From positions 1,386,539-1,416,887 of the forward strand of contig NC_049990.1 in assembly GCF_000003815.2 (NCBI RefSeq): a DNA stretch of 30,349 bases. The letters run 5' to 3'. Numbering within the stretch: the first letter of the stretch is position 1; the number at the start of each line of letters is the position of its first letter. The translations under genes and the position numbers were made by a program. The DNA comes from Branchiostoma floridae. Its lineage: Eukaryota > Chordata > Leptocardii > Amphioxiformes > Branchiostomatidae. The notes beneath the pieces were generated by a model, which saw only the letters and a program-made list of their open reading frames with translations, made no database searches and was not told where the DNA came from. Positions 1 to 10,528 of this stretch are shown one piece after another.

Positions 1-240
1 GGGCCTTTGGGGGGGGGGGGGGGGGGGGGGGAAAAAGGTTTTTTTTTTTTTCCCGGGGGGCTTTAAAAGGTTTTAACCTTTTGTTTTATATAAGGGGGGG
101 CCCTTTGCCCCCCCCCCCCCCCCCCCCTTTTGGTTTTACTCCCAAGGGGGGTTGATTCCCCCTTTGACCTTTTGGCTAAATTTGGGGGGGGGTTTTTTTT
201 CCACCCCTTACCCTTTATTTCATCCGAGTACCCTAATACT
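1..240. other. Homopolymer-rich low-complexity end
   Basis: Nearly the whole stretch consists of runs of one base (G runs over 20 long, then T, C and A runs), unlike anything else in the window. It looks like low-quality consensus at a contig edge rather than biological sequence. No gene is seen. Confidence 0.7.
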
Positions 241-402
241 GGTACAGTAACCCCCTTTGGATGTCCTCCTAGTTACTTTCCCTTTCACTCAGTATAGCAG
301 AATCCAAATCCAGATTTTTATTGACTGTAGAAACATCCACATTCCAGACCATCTTAATGACGTGAGAAATCCAAATCCAGGTTTTGCTTGCCCCCCTGTT
401 GT

Positions 403-712
403 AAAATCCATCCATCCGTTCATTCAGTCATCCATTCATTCACTCATTCATCCATCCGTTTGTTCCTCTACTAGTATCCATCCATCCATTCATTCATTCA
501 AATCCATCCATCCATCCATTCATCCATCCATCCATCCATTCATCCATCTATCCATTCATCCATCCATCCATCCATCCCTCATCCATCTATCCATTCATTC
601 ATCCATCCATCTATCCATCCATCCATCCATCCATCCATCCATCCATCCATCTGTTCATCTAATTCTTTCATCCATTCATTCATTCATCCATCCACCCATT
701 CACCCATACATT
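403..712. repeat. (CATC)n / (CATT)n tetranucleotide microsatellite
   Basis: About 300 bp of tandem CATC with interspersed CATT units. All frames stay open only because the 4-bp unit lacks stops; the resulting Ile-His-Pro-Ser repeat peptide (257-847) is not a credible protein. Confidence 0.93.
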
Positions 713-1690
713 AATTTTTCTCACAAATTACAGTTCAGCATTGAAATGTCTAAATTCAAGAAAACACTAAATTTGATAAGAGAGACTCCTATTCTAAAGA
801 TGACTTTCTCCCATTCAAAATTAAAGGAGCCAACTGAGAAGAATTGAACCAGTGAGCTGTTATCTAAAATGAGTACACAGTTGGACACACTGTTTGCTTA
901 CATTGTTAACCCTTGCTACCTACTGTTTGCTCAAGTAGGAGTCTCTACACTGTAGAGGAGTCTAAAATACTTATGTATGTTGACTGTGTCCTACTTATTC
1001 TGAGATTGTTGACCGATTGTTTGACAGGCTTGGATGTGTATTGCCTATTAGTGTTGGGGAGTGTATTACCCGCCTATGGTATGTTACTCCACAAGCAGAG
1101 GTGCATGGGGGAAAAATCGTGACCTTTTTCTTATATGCCATCTTTTAACCTCACCTTAGCTGACAGAAAAAGATGGTATATATATTATATATAATTATAA
1201 GAAAAATGTCACAATTTTCCATATCAGCATCTGAGAGTAATGTTATGTGGCTTTGTTTTAGGACTCAATGCCAGAATTTCTCAATTAGTTAATACCAGAA
1301 GTATATATATATATGGACTTGCATCATCAATTTGGCTTGAGCTGCTTACTTTTGCAGATTTGGTACAACTGTATTTGTAGGCCATGTGACATTACATAGC
1401 TTCTTGGCCTCTTGCCTTGGTGTTGTTTAAGTTTGTTTTGGTGAACAAAGGGGTGTACTTTTCAAATGTTTGTCTGGTTTTGTCCGCAAACTAAAGATTG
1501 TTTGACGTTGGTGAATTGGTCACGTTTGCGGGCAAACTACCTGCTGAACTTTCACCCAATTTAATCTTGGGGCTCACGTGATCAGCTTGGTAACCGAGTC
1601 ATAAGCGCTCCAGTATTTCTACTATAGTATAGAGCTGCTTGGACGACGGAATGGATGTGTGAGATCGAATGTCGTAATCGGCAGCGCGAA
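713..1690. other. Non-coding stretch, nothing recognised
   Basis: AT-rich sequence with short TA runs near 1175-1195 and 1302-1313. Open frames are short and show no family resemblance. No RNA gene or mobile element was recognised. Confidence 0.5.
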
Positions 1691-1694
1691 GGCT

Positions 1695-1998
1695 CTGGTC
1701 TACCCTGGGAAACCAAACTTAAAGCAGGGGCGCAAACGAGAGTTACCGATCTCGGCCTGCCGCACGCCTGCAACTATACACCCGCACTTCTATCAGCTGG
1801 CCCCACTTACGCTGTCCCCAAACTATCGCTTGTGAGACGCAAGTGATAGTTGAGGCCTGCTGGATAGGCGGGCGGGTGGGTTTTCCGGGGGGTGGGGTGC
1901 GGGGGCTATTTTTCAGGGGCGCGTGTGGCGGGGATCGGTAGATCTTGTGCGCGGCTCTCAGGAGTCTGGTTTTACCAGGGTAGCTCTGGCCTAAGAGG
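1695..1998. mobile_element. Possible foldback MITE, GC-rich
   Basis: The ends look like imperfect inverted repeats: CTCTGGTCTACCCTGG near 1692-1708 faces CCAGGGTAGCTCTGG near 1976-1990. The interior is markedly GC- and CpG-rich compared with its flanks and contains a strong hairpin at 1821-1851. No target-site duplication was identified. A CpG-rich promoter is an alternative reading. Confidence 0.35.
1821..1851. repeat. Perfect-type hairpin, 12-bp arms
   Basis: AACTATCGCTTG is followed after 7 nt by CAAGTGATAGTT, giving a 12-bp stem with one mismatch. It lies inside the putative foldback element, so it may simply be its centre. Confidence 0.6.
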
Positions 1999-2330
1999 TC
2001 CCATCCCCAGTTTGAAACCTGCCATGTCATCTTGTACCCTTAGGAAAGCCACTGAAGCAGAACACGACTTTCCTCACTTCACTCAGGTGAAAATGAGTAC
2101 CTACAGGGCTCCTGACTGCAACCAAGTTGGTCGCATATGCGAGTAGAATTCCCCTGGTGCGACCAGATCTGTAACCACAGTCACACAGTGCGACCTCTTA
2201 CAATTAATCATCATTTATCATCCAGCCAAGTAGAATCTTTGCAGGGAAAGGCTGTCCCTGCCAGGTATCAGTTTCTTCCCCTGACAGGGATGGTCAGCAG
2301 GGGTTGTCACACCTCATTAAGGCCTGCCAT

Positions 2331-2430
2331 NNNNNNNNNNNNNNNNNNNNNNNNNNNNNNNNNNNNNNNNNNNNNNNNNNNNNNNNNNNNNNNNNNNNNN
2401 NNNNNNNNNNNNNNNNNNNNNNNNNNNNNN
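2331..2430. other. Assembly gap (100 N)
   Basis: Exactly 100 unknown bases, a size often used as placeholder for a gap of unknown length. Flanking open frames that run through the N run have no meaning. Confidence 0.98.
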
Positions 2431-3139
2431 TTCATGTATAGGAAATAACCTGCCTGATATAGTATGGTATGGTATGATATGCTATGACAGCATGATAGTG
2501 GAGGTCCAGTAGGCAGTAACACACTTTTTGTAACATGACTTTTTAGACAACAATGTGACAGCCCCTGAGACAGTGAACAAGTAGGCCTTTATAGAAAAAT
2601 GGTAGGGTGGAAAAAAAACATTCTTGAGATACGATCTTGGTGTTGGAGAGCGGCCTGCACTATTTCCATTTTCAGTTCAATTTCACCCATTTTGTCAGAC
2701 ACTTTTATACTTATTTGCGGTTTATTTTTTTTTTCAATTTAAATGGTAATTTGGGATTAATCAGTTATTTTTCATTGTTCTTACAATAAGAAGGCATAAT
2801 TACTTTTTTGTCTGTGTAACTTGGTTTCAGTATTGAATACATTTTGATAATCCTTATGTTGCAAGTTTGATTAATTCATTTTTTGGACATTAAAAACTTG
2901 TTCGTCAACAGTCATGCCTGACAAGGCTGGAGGTACAAGAGTCGAGTCTGAATAAAGCAGCCGGCCGTAGCAAAAAAACTTTTGTCCTCCTATCCCCAAG
3001 AACCACCACATCAATGTATTTACCACATTCACCATATTTAAAGCAAGATTGTTTTTTCTTTCATATTACTGTATTAAAATATGCTATTCCAGGTGATCAA
3101 CAATGATTCTTAGATTTTTTGCTTTTACTACCAATTTTT
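2431..3139. other. Non-coding stretch, nothing recognised
   Basis: AT-rich sequence without a credible coding frame. A short repeat of TATGGTATGGTATGATATG occurs at 2463-2481. Confidence 0.5.
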
Positions 3140-3225
3140 ACAGTGGTGCTCCTAAATTTTTGCTGGTGCTCCTAAGTTTTTACAGTTAGGAGCGCAGTGC
3201 TCCTAGGCCAGAAAGTTAGTCTGGA
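3140..3225. mobile_element. Probable right end of a hAT-like MITE
   Basis: Clustered GGTGCTCCTAA/TTAGGAGC motifs end in GGAGCCCTG at 3213-3221, whose complement CAGGGCTCC resembles hAT termini. It also resembles the more complete CAGGGCTCGAAAT element at 7594-7935. No left end or target duplication was found, so it is truncated or misjudged. Confidence 0.35.
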
Positions 3226-3237
3226 GCCCTGACCTAT

Positions 3238-3480
3238 AGCTTCTGTTTGGGACGTAAAATGGAGGTCCCATGTTCGAGAAGAGTAGCCACACCTCAAGCA
3301 CTATAAAGAACCCACCACACTTATTGAAACTGAACGAGTAGGGGTTGTTCCTGGTCTGATTTGTTCATGACCATACAGTTCGGCCGCACTGGGGGCAACT
3401 TTTGTATTGAGGTTGAAGCTTAAGCTTAGTGCCCAACGGCAACCTCTAGACCCTTGCGATTAAGCCTGGATGTTGCTTTT
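3238..3480. repeat. Dispersed SINE-like repeat, copy A
   Basis: Matches 26870-27110 over several blocks in the same order: AGCCACACCTC, AAAGAACCC, GAGTAGG, GGCCGCAC and CTTGCGATT. The leading block GGGACGTAAAATGGAGGTC is also present near 25510. Three copies in 30 kb indicate an interspersed family. The GGGACGTAAA...AAAGAACCC arrangement recalls conserved SINE 3' domains of invertebrates, from memory only. Confidence 0.6.
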
Positions 3481-3668
3481 TCTTCTCACCTTCAAACGAC
3501 ATGAAGTTTATTAGCGGTCATTGCACAGCGCAGGTGGCTTTGACATTGACTTTGACACATAACAAGGTTCACAGCTACTGTTTACCATTTTCTTTTGTTT
3601 TCTTTTACGAAAGACTCTGCATTATCTTAAAGTATCTCATCCCAAGTGTTTGCATTCTGTGCTGCATC

Positions 3669-4016
3669 CATGGGGGGTTGTTTGACGATGATAAATTTCT
3701 CACGTTCACTTCAGGACAAAGAAGACATTTGCCAAAGTTACTGTGGTTATAGGATATATACTAGAAGGAAAGTTCAAGTCGTTTGGTTTAAGGGAAAATT
3801 GACATTATTGATATGCGACCTAAAGGGTGGGTCACCGTGTATATTACATGGGGGGTTGTTTGACGATGATAAATCTCTCACGTTCGCTTGGGGACAAAAA
3901 AGAAATTTGCCAAAGTTACTGTGGTTATAGGATATATACTAGAAGGGAGGTTCAAGTTGTTTGGTTAGGGAAAATTGAGGTTATTGATACACGACCTAAA
4001 GGGTGGGTGTATATAA
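3669..4016. repeat. 178-bp tandem duplication (two copies)
   Basis: Copy 1 begins at 3669 and copy 2 at 3847, both opening with CATGGGGGGTTGTTTGACG and closing with CGACCTAAAGGGTGGGT. Substitutions and at least one single-base length change separate them, so one frame open through copy 2 is broken in copy 1. Confidence 0.85.
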
Positions 4017-4180
4017 CTGAAGCTGACGCACTTTGGCAGCGTTCATATGACCAAGCGATTCAACACAGACGTAGAAAAATTTTATTGATAAGGAGTAAGT
4101 CTTTTTACTTTATTTATTTTAGGCTTGTGGCTTCCTTGCTTTTTTTTCTAATCTTACTTAAAGTTGTTTGTTTTGCATGA
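3827..4180 (+). CDS. Unidentified ORF spanning repeat copy 2
   Basis: A 117-codon open frame. The middle part (about residues 25-85) has a protein-like composition, with charged stretches such as YTRREVQVVWLGKIEVIDT and a basic QHRRRK segment; the end is hydrophobic and looks like read-through into T-rich DNA. A GTAAGT donor-like site lies at about 4094, so a coding exon ending there is possible. The corresponding frame of the upstream repeat copy is shifted. I recognise no family. It may be a remnant of a mobile-element gene or chance. Confidence 0.2.
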   Translation: MGHRVYYMGGCLTMINLSRSLGDKKEICQSYCGYRIYTRREVQVVWLGKIEVIDTRPKGWVYITEADALWQRSYDQAIQHRRRKILLIRSKSFYFIYFRLVASLLFFLILLKVVCFA

Positions 4181-4404
4181 TATTGTAAAGTCCAGGCAGC
4201 CAAGCCTCTAGGAGTGGGAGCGACGGAGTGTGGTTCAGTCCAGCTAATGTTGGCTGTAGTACTGCACCAGATGTGTTACTTACAGTGTGTAGTACTTTTT
4301 TGTCAATGATTACGAATACTGTACTTTTATGTCCTTGATTAAGGTATTTTAGGTACAGGTGGGATTTGATTTGATTTAAAGGGTTGTAATCAACTGTATA
4401 TGTA

Positions 4405-4628
4405 ACGCTAGTTCACCTTTATCCGTCGGGTGATCTTTATTCGTTTTCCTAAAAAAAAACAGCACATTTAGCATTTAGGAGTAACCTTTAAACCTGTGGT
4501 TTGAAATTTGCAATATTTTCAAAATGTTACTATTTGAAACCACCGTCCGTCGACTTCATATCCCTAAATAAGTTTTTTTAATACAAACAACGGATATAGG
4601 TCACCCTTGGATAAAGGTGAACCAGTGT
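4405..4628. mobile_element. MITE with about 20-bp TIRs, flanked by TA
   Basis: The left end ACGCTAGTTCACCTTTATCC and the right end (complement ACACTGGTTCACCTTTATCC) match at 18 of 20 positions. Similarity continues imperfectly inward (GGGTGATC near 4428 against GGTCACCC near 4599). TA dinucleotides at 4403-4404 and 4629-4630 fit a TA target duplication. A second, inner inverted pair (GTGGTTTGAAAT at 4497, ATTTGAAACCAC at 4532) lies near the middle. It has no coding capacity, so it is non-autonomous; the TA sites suggest a Tc1/mariner-type relationship, by inference. Confidence 0.75.
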
Positions 4629-4632
4629 TAGT

Positions 4633-6930
4633 GTCCTTGACTTACTTCAAGGGTCATTTTTTCTACCTTTCAAAAACATTTGTCCAGGATTCTGTGTTTC
4701 CTCTCAATGACAATGTGTTCAATCTACAAAGAGCCCTAAAGTTCCTTTGAAGTTTAAATTTAACTTCACATCTAGCAAGACAAGACTGACTGAAGTGCTT
4801 GCAGTGTGCCATCTCCTTGGCAACAACAAAAGCAAAAGTCTTTAGGGACTCATTGTAATGTTTGGGTCACCTTGAAGACGGGACATCTGTTTGTAATACT
4901 GTCACTCCAAAGCTACTGAACCATACGTGACACCCCCGTTACTGCGTGGACCGTTCTGCATAAGCTGACATTTTGTTTGATGTGGCTGGATATGGATGAC
5001 TTCATTTCTACAGGAGGGGTGACAGCCTACCTGTGACAGTGTGCATAGCCTGAGGCTGTTAGCCCTTATAGTTCAGCTTACTACGCAGTATAGTCCTGAA
5101 GCTTAAACCTCTTGATAGAAGAAACAGAGTGATTCAAAATCATGTTTTTTGCTTTGAATTATATTTACAAGAGAAATACTTTCTCCAGCTTTTGCTAAGA
5201 GTGGTGGAGACAGCTGACAGCATTTCGAACCAACTTGATAATAATTTGATTTATTGTCCTTTCCAAATATAAGGCTGTGAAGTAAAAATTTACAATTTAA
5301 GATACTTCCTTAAAAATCTTTTTACAGAAAATGTAGATGAAAGATCCTCTAAACTTGCATTTATTGATAAGTTGTTAAAGGGAGTGTTTTGAACATAAAC
5401 TGTCTCTTCCCTACCCAAAAAACGTACCAGGTAGATACATGTAACTTGATAGGGTGATGCAATATGGCCTGATGACATCACACCGGGGTGTGGTCCCAGA
5501 CATCACCATGGTGATATGACATCTGTGTCTAAGTGCGGGGATGGAGAACTGGTTTCAGCAGGATAAATCCAGTCTTGACCGGTCCTGGGTCAGGTGTTAC
5601 AATAGAGCTGACAGGAAAGGCAGATGACTCAGGGGTTTAGAGTGTTGCAATTGGTATAAGGTCACATACTGTTGCTACGCATGTATATTCGCACAAAGTT
5701 GCGAAACGTCAGTTGGAACAAACAGTGAAACATACTGGTTGGTTGGTTGGTGAGGTCTACAAAGTACTACAACTGAAGTTGTGAACAAGATCAGAGATTT
5801 CTCTACACTTTGACTGCATTTTTTTATTGGTAAGGTTTTAACAAAGGTTTGTCTTCACTTTTTCTGTAGGAAAAGAGCATTTTGAGTAAGAATAAATTAC
5901 TTATAGAGTCTGCCACTTTTTCCTCTGTAAAGCTGTTTGTACTATAGCTTATAAGGAACTTGAAGTTTTGATTGAGAGCAACTAGTACTTGTGCCACAGT
6001 TTTAAACAGAAAAAGGTTTTAAATTATCCTTTCAGTATAGATGATTTGACAGAAAAACTTTCTTGCCTAAAATTTTAACTTTTCCCTGGTTTGCTTTAAA
6101 CATGACTCTCCTTTTAGACTTAAATCAAGGTACACAAAGTCTTTTAAAAAAGATTTAATTGACTTTAAAAAATTTGATTTACTTTTGGGGAAACCTTTTT
6201 TTCTTTAAAAAAAAATGTACCTTTATAGAAAATTGAATTCATTGCTTTAAGTTTAACTGTCTTAATCCTGAAATTGTTGGAAGCATCTTCCAGGGTTGCA
6301 GCAAGGAGCTTTTGGTTGTTGCCAGCCTGAAATCATTTTCTGTCCCCTCCATTTTTAATCCTATTCCTACTAGTAGGGGTCCAGGGCCGGGGGGTATGTC
6401 CTGCAAAAAAACTTTTGTGTTGGAGAAAAAGGAAAGAAGGAAGACAGTTTTATTCTATAACAGAGGACGGAAGGGGCAATTTTTTTTTCGACCCCAGCAG
6501 CAAAATTCTTAAGTCAAAGGACTTAAGGACGGATGCTGGCTACAACCCTAGTATCTACTGTATAAGCTTGAGAAGCAACGAGTCATATTGGTGTGGCCTA
6601 ACTTCATTAGTATGCAAAGCCATTTCTGATGCCTAACATTCTATGTTTAGATGTGTCCGTGTAAAGTTGGTCAATCTGCGCATGTTCTAATGGGCTAAGG
6701 GGACTGAAATGTGGGTCACTATTCAATACTAATGGCTTTTATGGTCTTACTGCCGGACCCAGGTTTTAAATTTCACTAGAAGCTGTTACCGTACTTTGTG
6801 AATCATTGCGTACAGTAGGGGCCTCTTGGTGCTTGTTAAATACTGTAACCTCTTTCCTGCTATGCCTAATAACTGCTAATAGCTGTAACCCAATACAAAT
6901 GGGGCACCAAACAGCTACCTTAGCAGCCTG
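4633..6930. other. Non-coding stretch, nothing recognised
   Basis: Mixed-composition sequence with T- and A-rich tracts (for example 6120-6230). Open frames are under 75 codons and unrecognised. A short palindrome ATCACCATGGTGAT lies at 5502-5515. No gene supported. Confidence 0.5.
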
Positions 6931-6934
6931 AGGG

Positions 6935-7135
6935 TTGGGGGGGAAGTCGGGGATGGATCATTTGGTGTGTGAAGTGGGTTCACACAATGGGGAAGTGGGG
7001 GATCTTTCATTTGATTCATGAAGTGGGTTGAACCATTGGGGAAGTTGGGGATCTTTCATTTGATTCATGAAGTGGGTTGAACGATTGGGGAAGTGGGGGA
7101 TCTTTCATTTGATTTGTTGAGTGGGTTTGACACAT
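6935..7135. repeat. Minisatellite, about 49-bp unit
   Basis: Roughly four copies of a unit containing GGGGAAGT, GGGGATCTTTCATTTGATT and GAAGTGGGTTGAAC. The two central copies are nearly identical and the outer ones are more diverged. Confidence 0.85.
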
Positions 7136-7197
7136 TGAACATTAATCATTATTTTAATTTCATGGGTCAGGGACCATTGCAGGGATTTAGATTTTGG

Positions 7198-7545
7198 GGT
7201 GATCCATTGAAGGGGCTGTTCCTTTGATATGCAGGGTGGGTCCATGGAAGGGGTTGTTCATTTGATATGCAGGGTGGGTCCATTGAAGGGGTTGTTCATT
7301 TGATATGCAGGGTGGGTCCATTGAACTTGAAGGGGTTGTAAATTTGATATGCAAGGTGGGTCCATTGAAGGGGTTGTTCATTTAGTATGCAAGTTGGGTC
7401 CATTGAAGGGGCTGTTCATTTTATCTGAGGGATGGGTCCATTGAAGGGACTAATCATTAATCTATAAGGTGGGTCAATTGAAGATTGACCATTTGACTTG
7501 TGATGGTGGTTACACTGAAGGGGTTGATCACTTGATTTGTTGGAA
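7198..7545. repeat. Minisatellite, about 38-bp unit, ~9 copies
   Basis: Repeats of GGTGGGTCCATTGAAGGGG followed by TTGTTCATTTGATATGCAG. Copies are close to identical at the left and decay to the right. It directly follows the 49-bp minisatellite and shares short words with it (GTGGGT, TTCATTTGAT), so both may descend from one ancestral unit. Confidence 0.9.
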
Positions 7546-7593
7546 GTGGTGTGAGGAGACTCTAGCTAGTACTGCTAGTATTTTATCAGATTG

Positions 7594-7935
7594 CAGGGCT
7601 CGAAATACTGGGTGCATGTGCACCCAAAATTGGAACTGTGCACCCAATTATTTTCTACATGGGTGTACAGGGTGCACCTAAATATTTTTTTGACACATGC
7701 ATGTAAAGATATCAAAGTACACTAGTATACCTCATATTCTTGACATCTAAGTGTTAGAAAGATATAAAAATGTTTGTCATGGTACTTGTTTAAGGATTTG
7801 ATAGACTGTAACTAAGTTTTATTATTAGATTATTACTTAAATTTAAGTGGTGCACGCAAAATTTTTTTGGTGCACCCTATTTTATAAGCTGGGTTCACCA
7901 GTGCACCTAATCCCCAAAATGAATTTCGAGCCCTG
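7594..7935. mobile_element. hAT-like MITE, TIR CAGGGCTCGAAAT
   Basis: The left end CAGGGCTCGAAAT (7594) is inverted at the right end ATTTCGAGCCCTG (to 7935). Subterminal GGTGCACC-type palindromes recur near both ends (7617, 7668, 7849, 7872, 7901). The 342-bp element has no coding potential. CAGGG termini are typical of hAT transposons; I could not see an 8-bp target duplication. Confidence 0.7.
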
Positions 7936-8220
7936 GATCGTATGTAGAGGACTCCAGGAAGAATAGTTTGATGTACTCAACTAATGGAGATTCCTAATAA
8001 ACAAACAAACTAGCAGATTTGTGCACCATTTACAATGTACAATCATGTACTACAGTAGACTTCCCCCTACCAGAGAATCAGATCCTATAAATAATAGTAT
8101 AAAGCTAGTGCATCTTGCCGCATTCTTGTACCGGATACAACAATTTAATTTGTTGGTTCATGGTAGCAATTACAGTGTGATGTTCAGTTGTACTAGTACT
8201 TAGTCTGTCGCCCTGCAGCG

Positions 8221-8647
8221 TAGGGCTGTGTACCTAAACAAATTTCAGGTACAGGTACACGGCTTTAGGTACAGGTCCGGACCTGCAGTACCTACATACC
8301 TAACCTATAGTAGCTGTACCTAAAAAAGTTTAACCAAGTATATGTAAGTTAAACATGTAGCTAACTGTCTTTTCTAGTGATAAATTGTCATCTTTGTACT
8401 TGGAATTACATATTTGAGTCTCAAAACAATTTCTTCTGCAAATTTTCTTAAGTTTCAACTGCAAGATTATCACCATTGTCATTGTCGATTCAGGATTTAC
8501 TTGTGCAGCAGTCTTAAAAAGTAGTGTTTAATAGTGATTTAGTTTGTTTACGCACAGATACAGGTACACAGGTGTTTAGGTCCGGACCTGTACCTAAACA
8601 ATTTTTTTGGTACGATACAGGTACTGGTATTTAGGTACACAGCCCTA
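8221..8647. mobile_element. hAT MITE with 8-bp target duplication
   Basis: The element starts TAGGGCTGTGTACCTAAA and ends with the inverted sequence TTTAGGTACACAGCCCTA. It is flanked on both sides by the identical octamer CTGCAGCG (8213-8220 and 8648-8655). An 8-bp duplication with TAGGG termini is diagnostic of the hAT superfamily. The 427 bp hold inverted GGTACAGG/GGTCCGGACC motifs near both ends and no transposase, so it is non-autonomous. Confidence 0.93.
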
Positions 8648-8655
8648 CTGCAGCG

Positions 8656-9159
8656 TATAATAATAAACTGATGGGGTGTATTCAAGGTTGTAGATTACCT
8701 TCTCCATAATGGCCCACATTGGAACGCCAGCCTCGTTTGTTAGATAACTGATCTAGCATGTAATGATTGGGCGCCCCAGTATGTAAGCCGTAACCTTGGC
8801 GAACATCCAAAATTTAGCCTATTATGTTATTGATTGAAGGTCATATCAGCCGAGGTCACAGAATCCCGGCATGGAGCCATAACGAAATCTATGCTGCACA
8901 ATCACATGACTGTCGGAAATGTACTGCAGAATGAGAATATACCATTGGCTCCCCCATAGACTTGAAATGGGCAGGTTGTCTTGTACCAGTTGTGTAAGTC
9001 ATGGCTTATTTATCAGTCTAGTGCTGCCATATGCATGTTCATTGTCAGTGAGTCACTGCTGCACAAGGTGAGTGCCAGCATGCATGTATATATACTGCTG
9101 TTGTAATTTGTAAGCGGCATTTGGAATTCTTTGACATTATCTTTATATATTAGAAATTT
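8656..9159. other. Non-coding stretch, nothing recognised
   Basis: No credible gene or repeat was identified between the hAT MITE and the tandem array. Confidence 0.5.
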
Positions 9160-9810
9160 TCAGTGGTTCCTTGGACAGAAACTGGACAAGGACACAGGAA
9201 ATTTTACTGTTATCCATAGAATACTAGTAGATATCCATTATTATTATCAAGTACCACATTCTCTAATTGTTAATAGTCCGCGCATGCTAAAGGAGGTTAC
9301 AACATTACTAGTAGCCCAATCAGTCAGTATCTGCGCAGCTGTTGTATGTGTTGATGGCCTTCTGAATGGCTTCATAGAAATCATCATTCAGCTCTTAAGC
9401 TAAGTGTTCCTTGGACTTAAAATGGACAAGGACACGTGCGATTTTACCGTGCATACATCACTGTCACTAGCCTCATTGCTATTCAGTGCTGAATAGGGTT
9501 ACAGCATAGCTCGATATATCTGTGCAGCTGTTGTAGAATGATGTCCTTCGAATTCAGAATGAAATCTTCAGTTCCTTGGACTCAAGATGGACAAGGGCAC
9601 GTGAGATTTACTACTGTATGTATGTATATATATATCAATGTTTGGTAGCCTTATCGTCATGTTATTCAGCACTGAATGAGGCTACAGCATAGTTCATATC
9701 TGTGCAGCTGTTGTATATGTAGATGTCCTTCGAATTCAGAATGAAATCTTCACTCAGCTCTTGTTCCTTGGACCTAAAATGGACAAGGGCACGTGAGTGT
9801 ATATATTCAG
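9160..9810. repeat. Tandem array, about 165-240-bp unit, four copies
   Basis: The word TTCCTTGGAC followed by ATGGACAAGG(A/G)CACGTG recurs near 9167, 9408, 9572 and 9765 (the first copy reads CACAGG in place of CACGTG). Between them CTGTGCAGCTGTTGTA and GATGTCCTTCGAATTCAGAATG recur. Copy spacing varies through indels. Short open frames inside do not survive between copies, so this is taken as non-coding satellite-like DNA. Confidence 0.85.
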
Positions 9811-10332
9811 GTGGCCTCATTGCTTAGTCAGACAGTGTAGCAACATGGATGGTAAGTGTTATGTAAGGTACCAAGGCTCCGTCTCAGCTCAATACTTAGA
9901 GTGCATGGTTAGTGTGTTTGTGATGCATAACACAACATGTACCTGCGGTAAACCACATCATGAGTTATGGTGCAATTTTTTGTACCAGGATATTGTACTG
10001 AACCATATTATATAAGCTCCATATCCGGACGTATTTATTTCATCAAGTCAACCTGGAAATGGCCGCTAGTCTTTTTGAATTCTGTATATGGTGCTTCAGT
10101 TCAGTGTTCATATTTGTTATTATAATGATGTCCAGTTGAATCTCTCTCTTGACTCTTTTGATGTTGTTACTTACATTTATTTTTATCAGAGTAAAGAACT
10201 TCAAATAACTGCTAACTAATTTTGAGGCTCATCCTTACATGTAATTGTTTGAAGAGGTTCAAACTGCAAGTGCAACTGATATTCATGTAATTTTGAAGCC
10301 ATGAGCCTTAAATGTTCTTCTTTTCTTTCCAG
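9811..10332. other. Upstream region of bestrophin gene
   Basis: No TATA box or CpG-rich promoter can be called with confidence. The stretch ends in a pyrimidine-rich splice-acceptor-like sequence (TTTTCTTTCCAG, ending 10332), so it is probably intronic between an unseen first non-coding exon and the start-codon exon. Confidence 0.4.
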
Positions 10333-10528
10333 ATTTCTTGACTGTTGGACCAGAGACCGGAAGATGTGTTTCAGCACCTGCCTGACAGACCAGACGTCCT
10401 CAGTTCCCTGGACGGACAGGAAAAAGTACAACACTCGCCACAAGCTGAGCTGAACACTCACAGTCTCACGCCATCCCGTTTAGAGGTTTCTACTCTTCCG
10501 TTCTTGCAATAATCTCTTCGTCGTTGCC
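10333..10528 (+). other. Probable 5' UTR part of bestrophin exon 1
   Basis: The acceptor TTCTTTTCTTTCCAG ends at 10332, 196 nt before the start codon. An in-frame TAG at 10481 shows that translation of the channel cannot begin further upstream in this exon. Vertebrate bestrophins also carry a non-coding first exon, which fits a splice here. Confidence 0.55.
10364..10453 (+). promoter_or_regulatory. Upstream ORF (29 codons) in bestrophin leader
   Basis: An ATG with A at -3 opens a 29-codon frame that closes with TGA at 10451, 75 nt before the channel start codon and in a different frame. If the leader is transcribed from 10333, ribosomes would meet this uORF first, which could limit channel synthesis. 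No conservation evidence is available. Confidence 0.35.

Noticed and set aside
257-847. 196-codon open frame rich in Ile-His-Pro-Ser
   Set aside because: It is a translation of the CATC microsatellite; the 4-bp unit has no stop in any frame.
2137-2522. Open frames on both strands through the N run
   Set aside because: They are open only because the gap is read as unknown residues.
7198-7545. CRISPR-like array
   Set aside because: Repeats are contiguous and decaying with no unique spacers: an ordinary minisatellite.
9297-9403. Minus-strand protein-like stretch (LNDDFYEAIQKAIN) in a repeat unit
   Set aside because: An in-frame stop lies directly upstream, and other copies of the unit do not keep the frame.
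10216-10461. 81-codon minus-strand frame over the bestrophin leader
   Set aside because: No family resemblance, and it overlaps the splice acceptor and uORF on the other strand.
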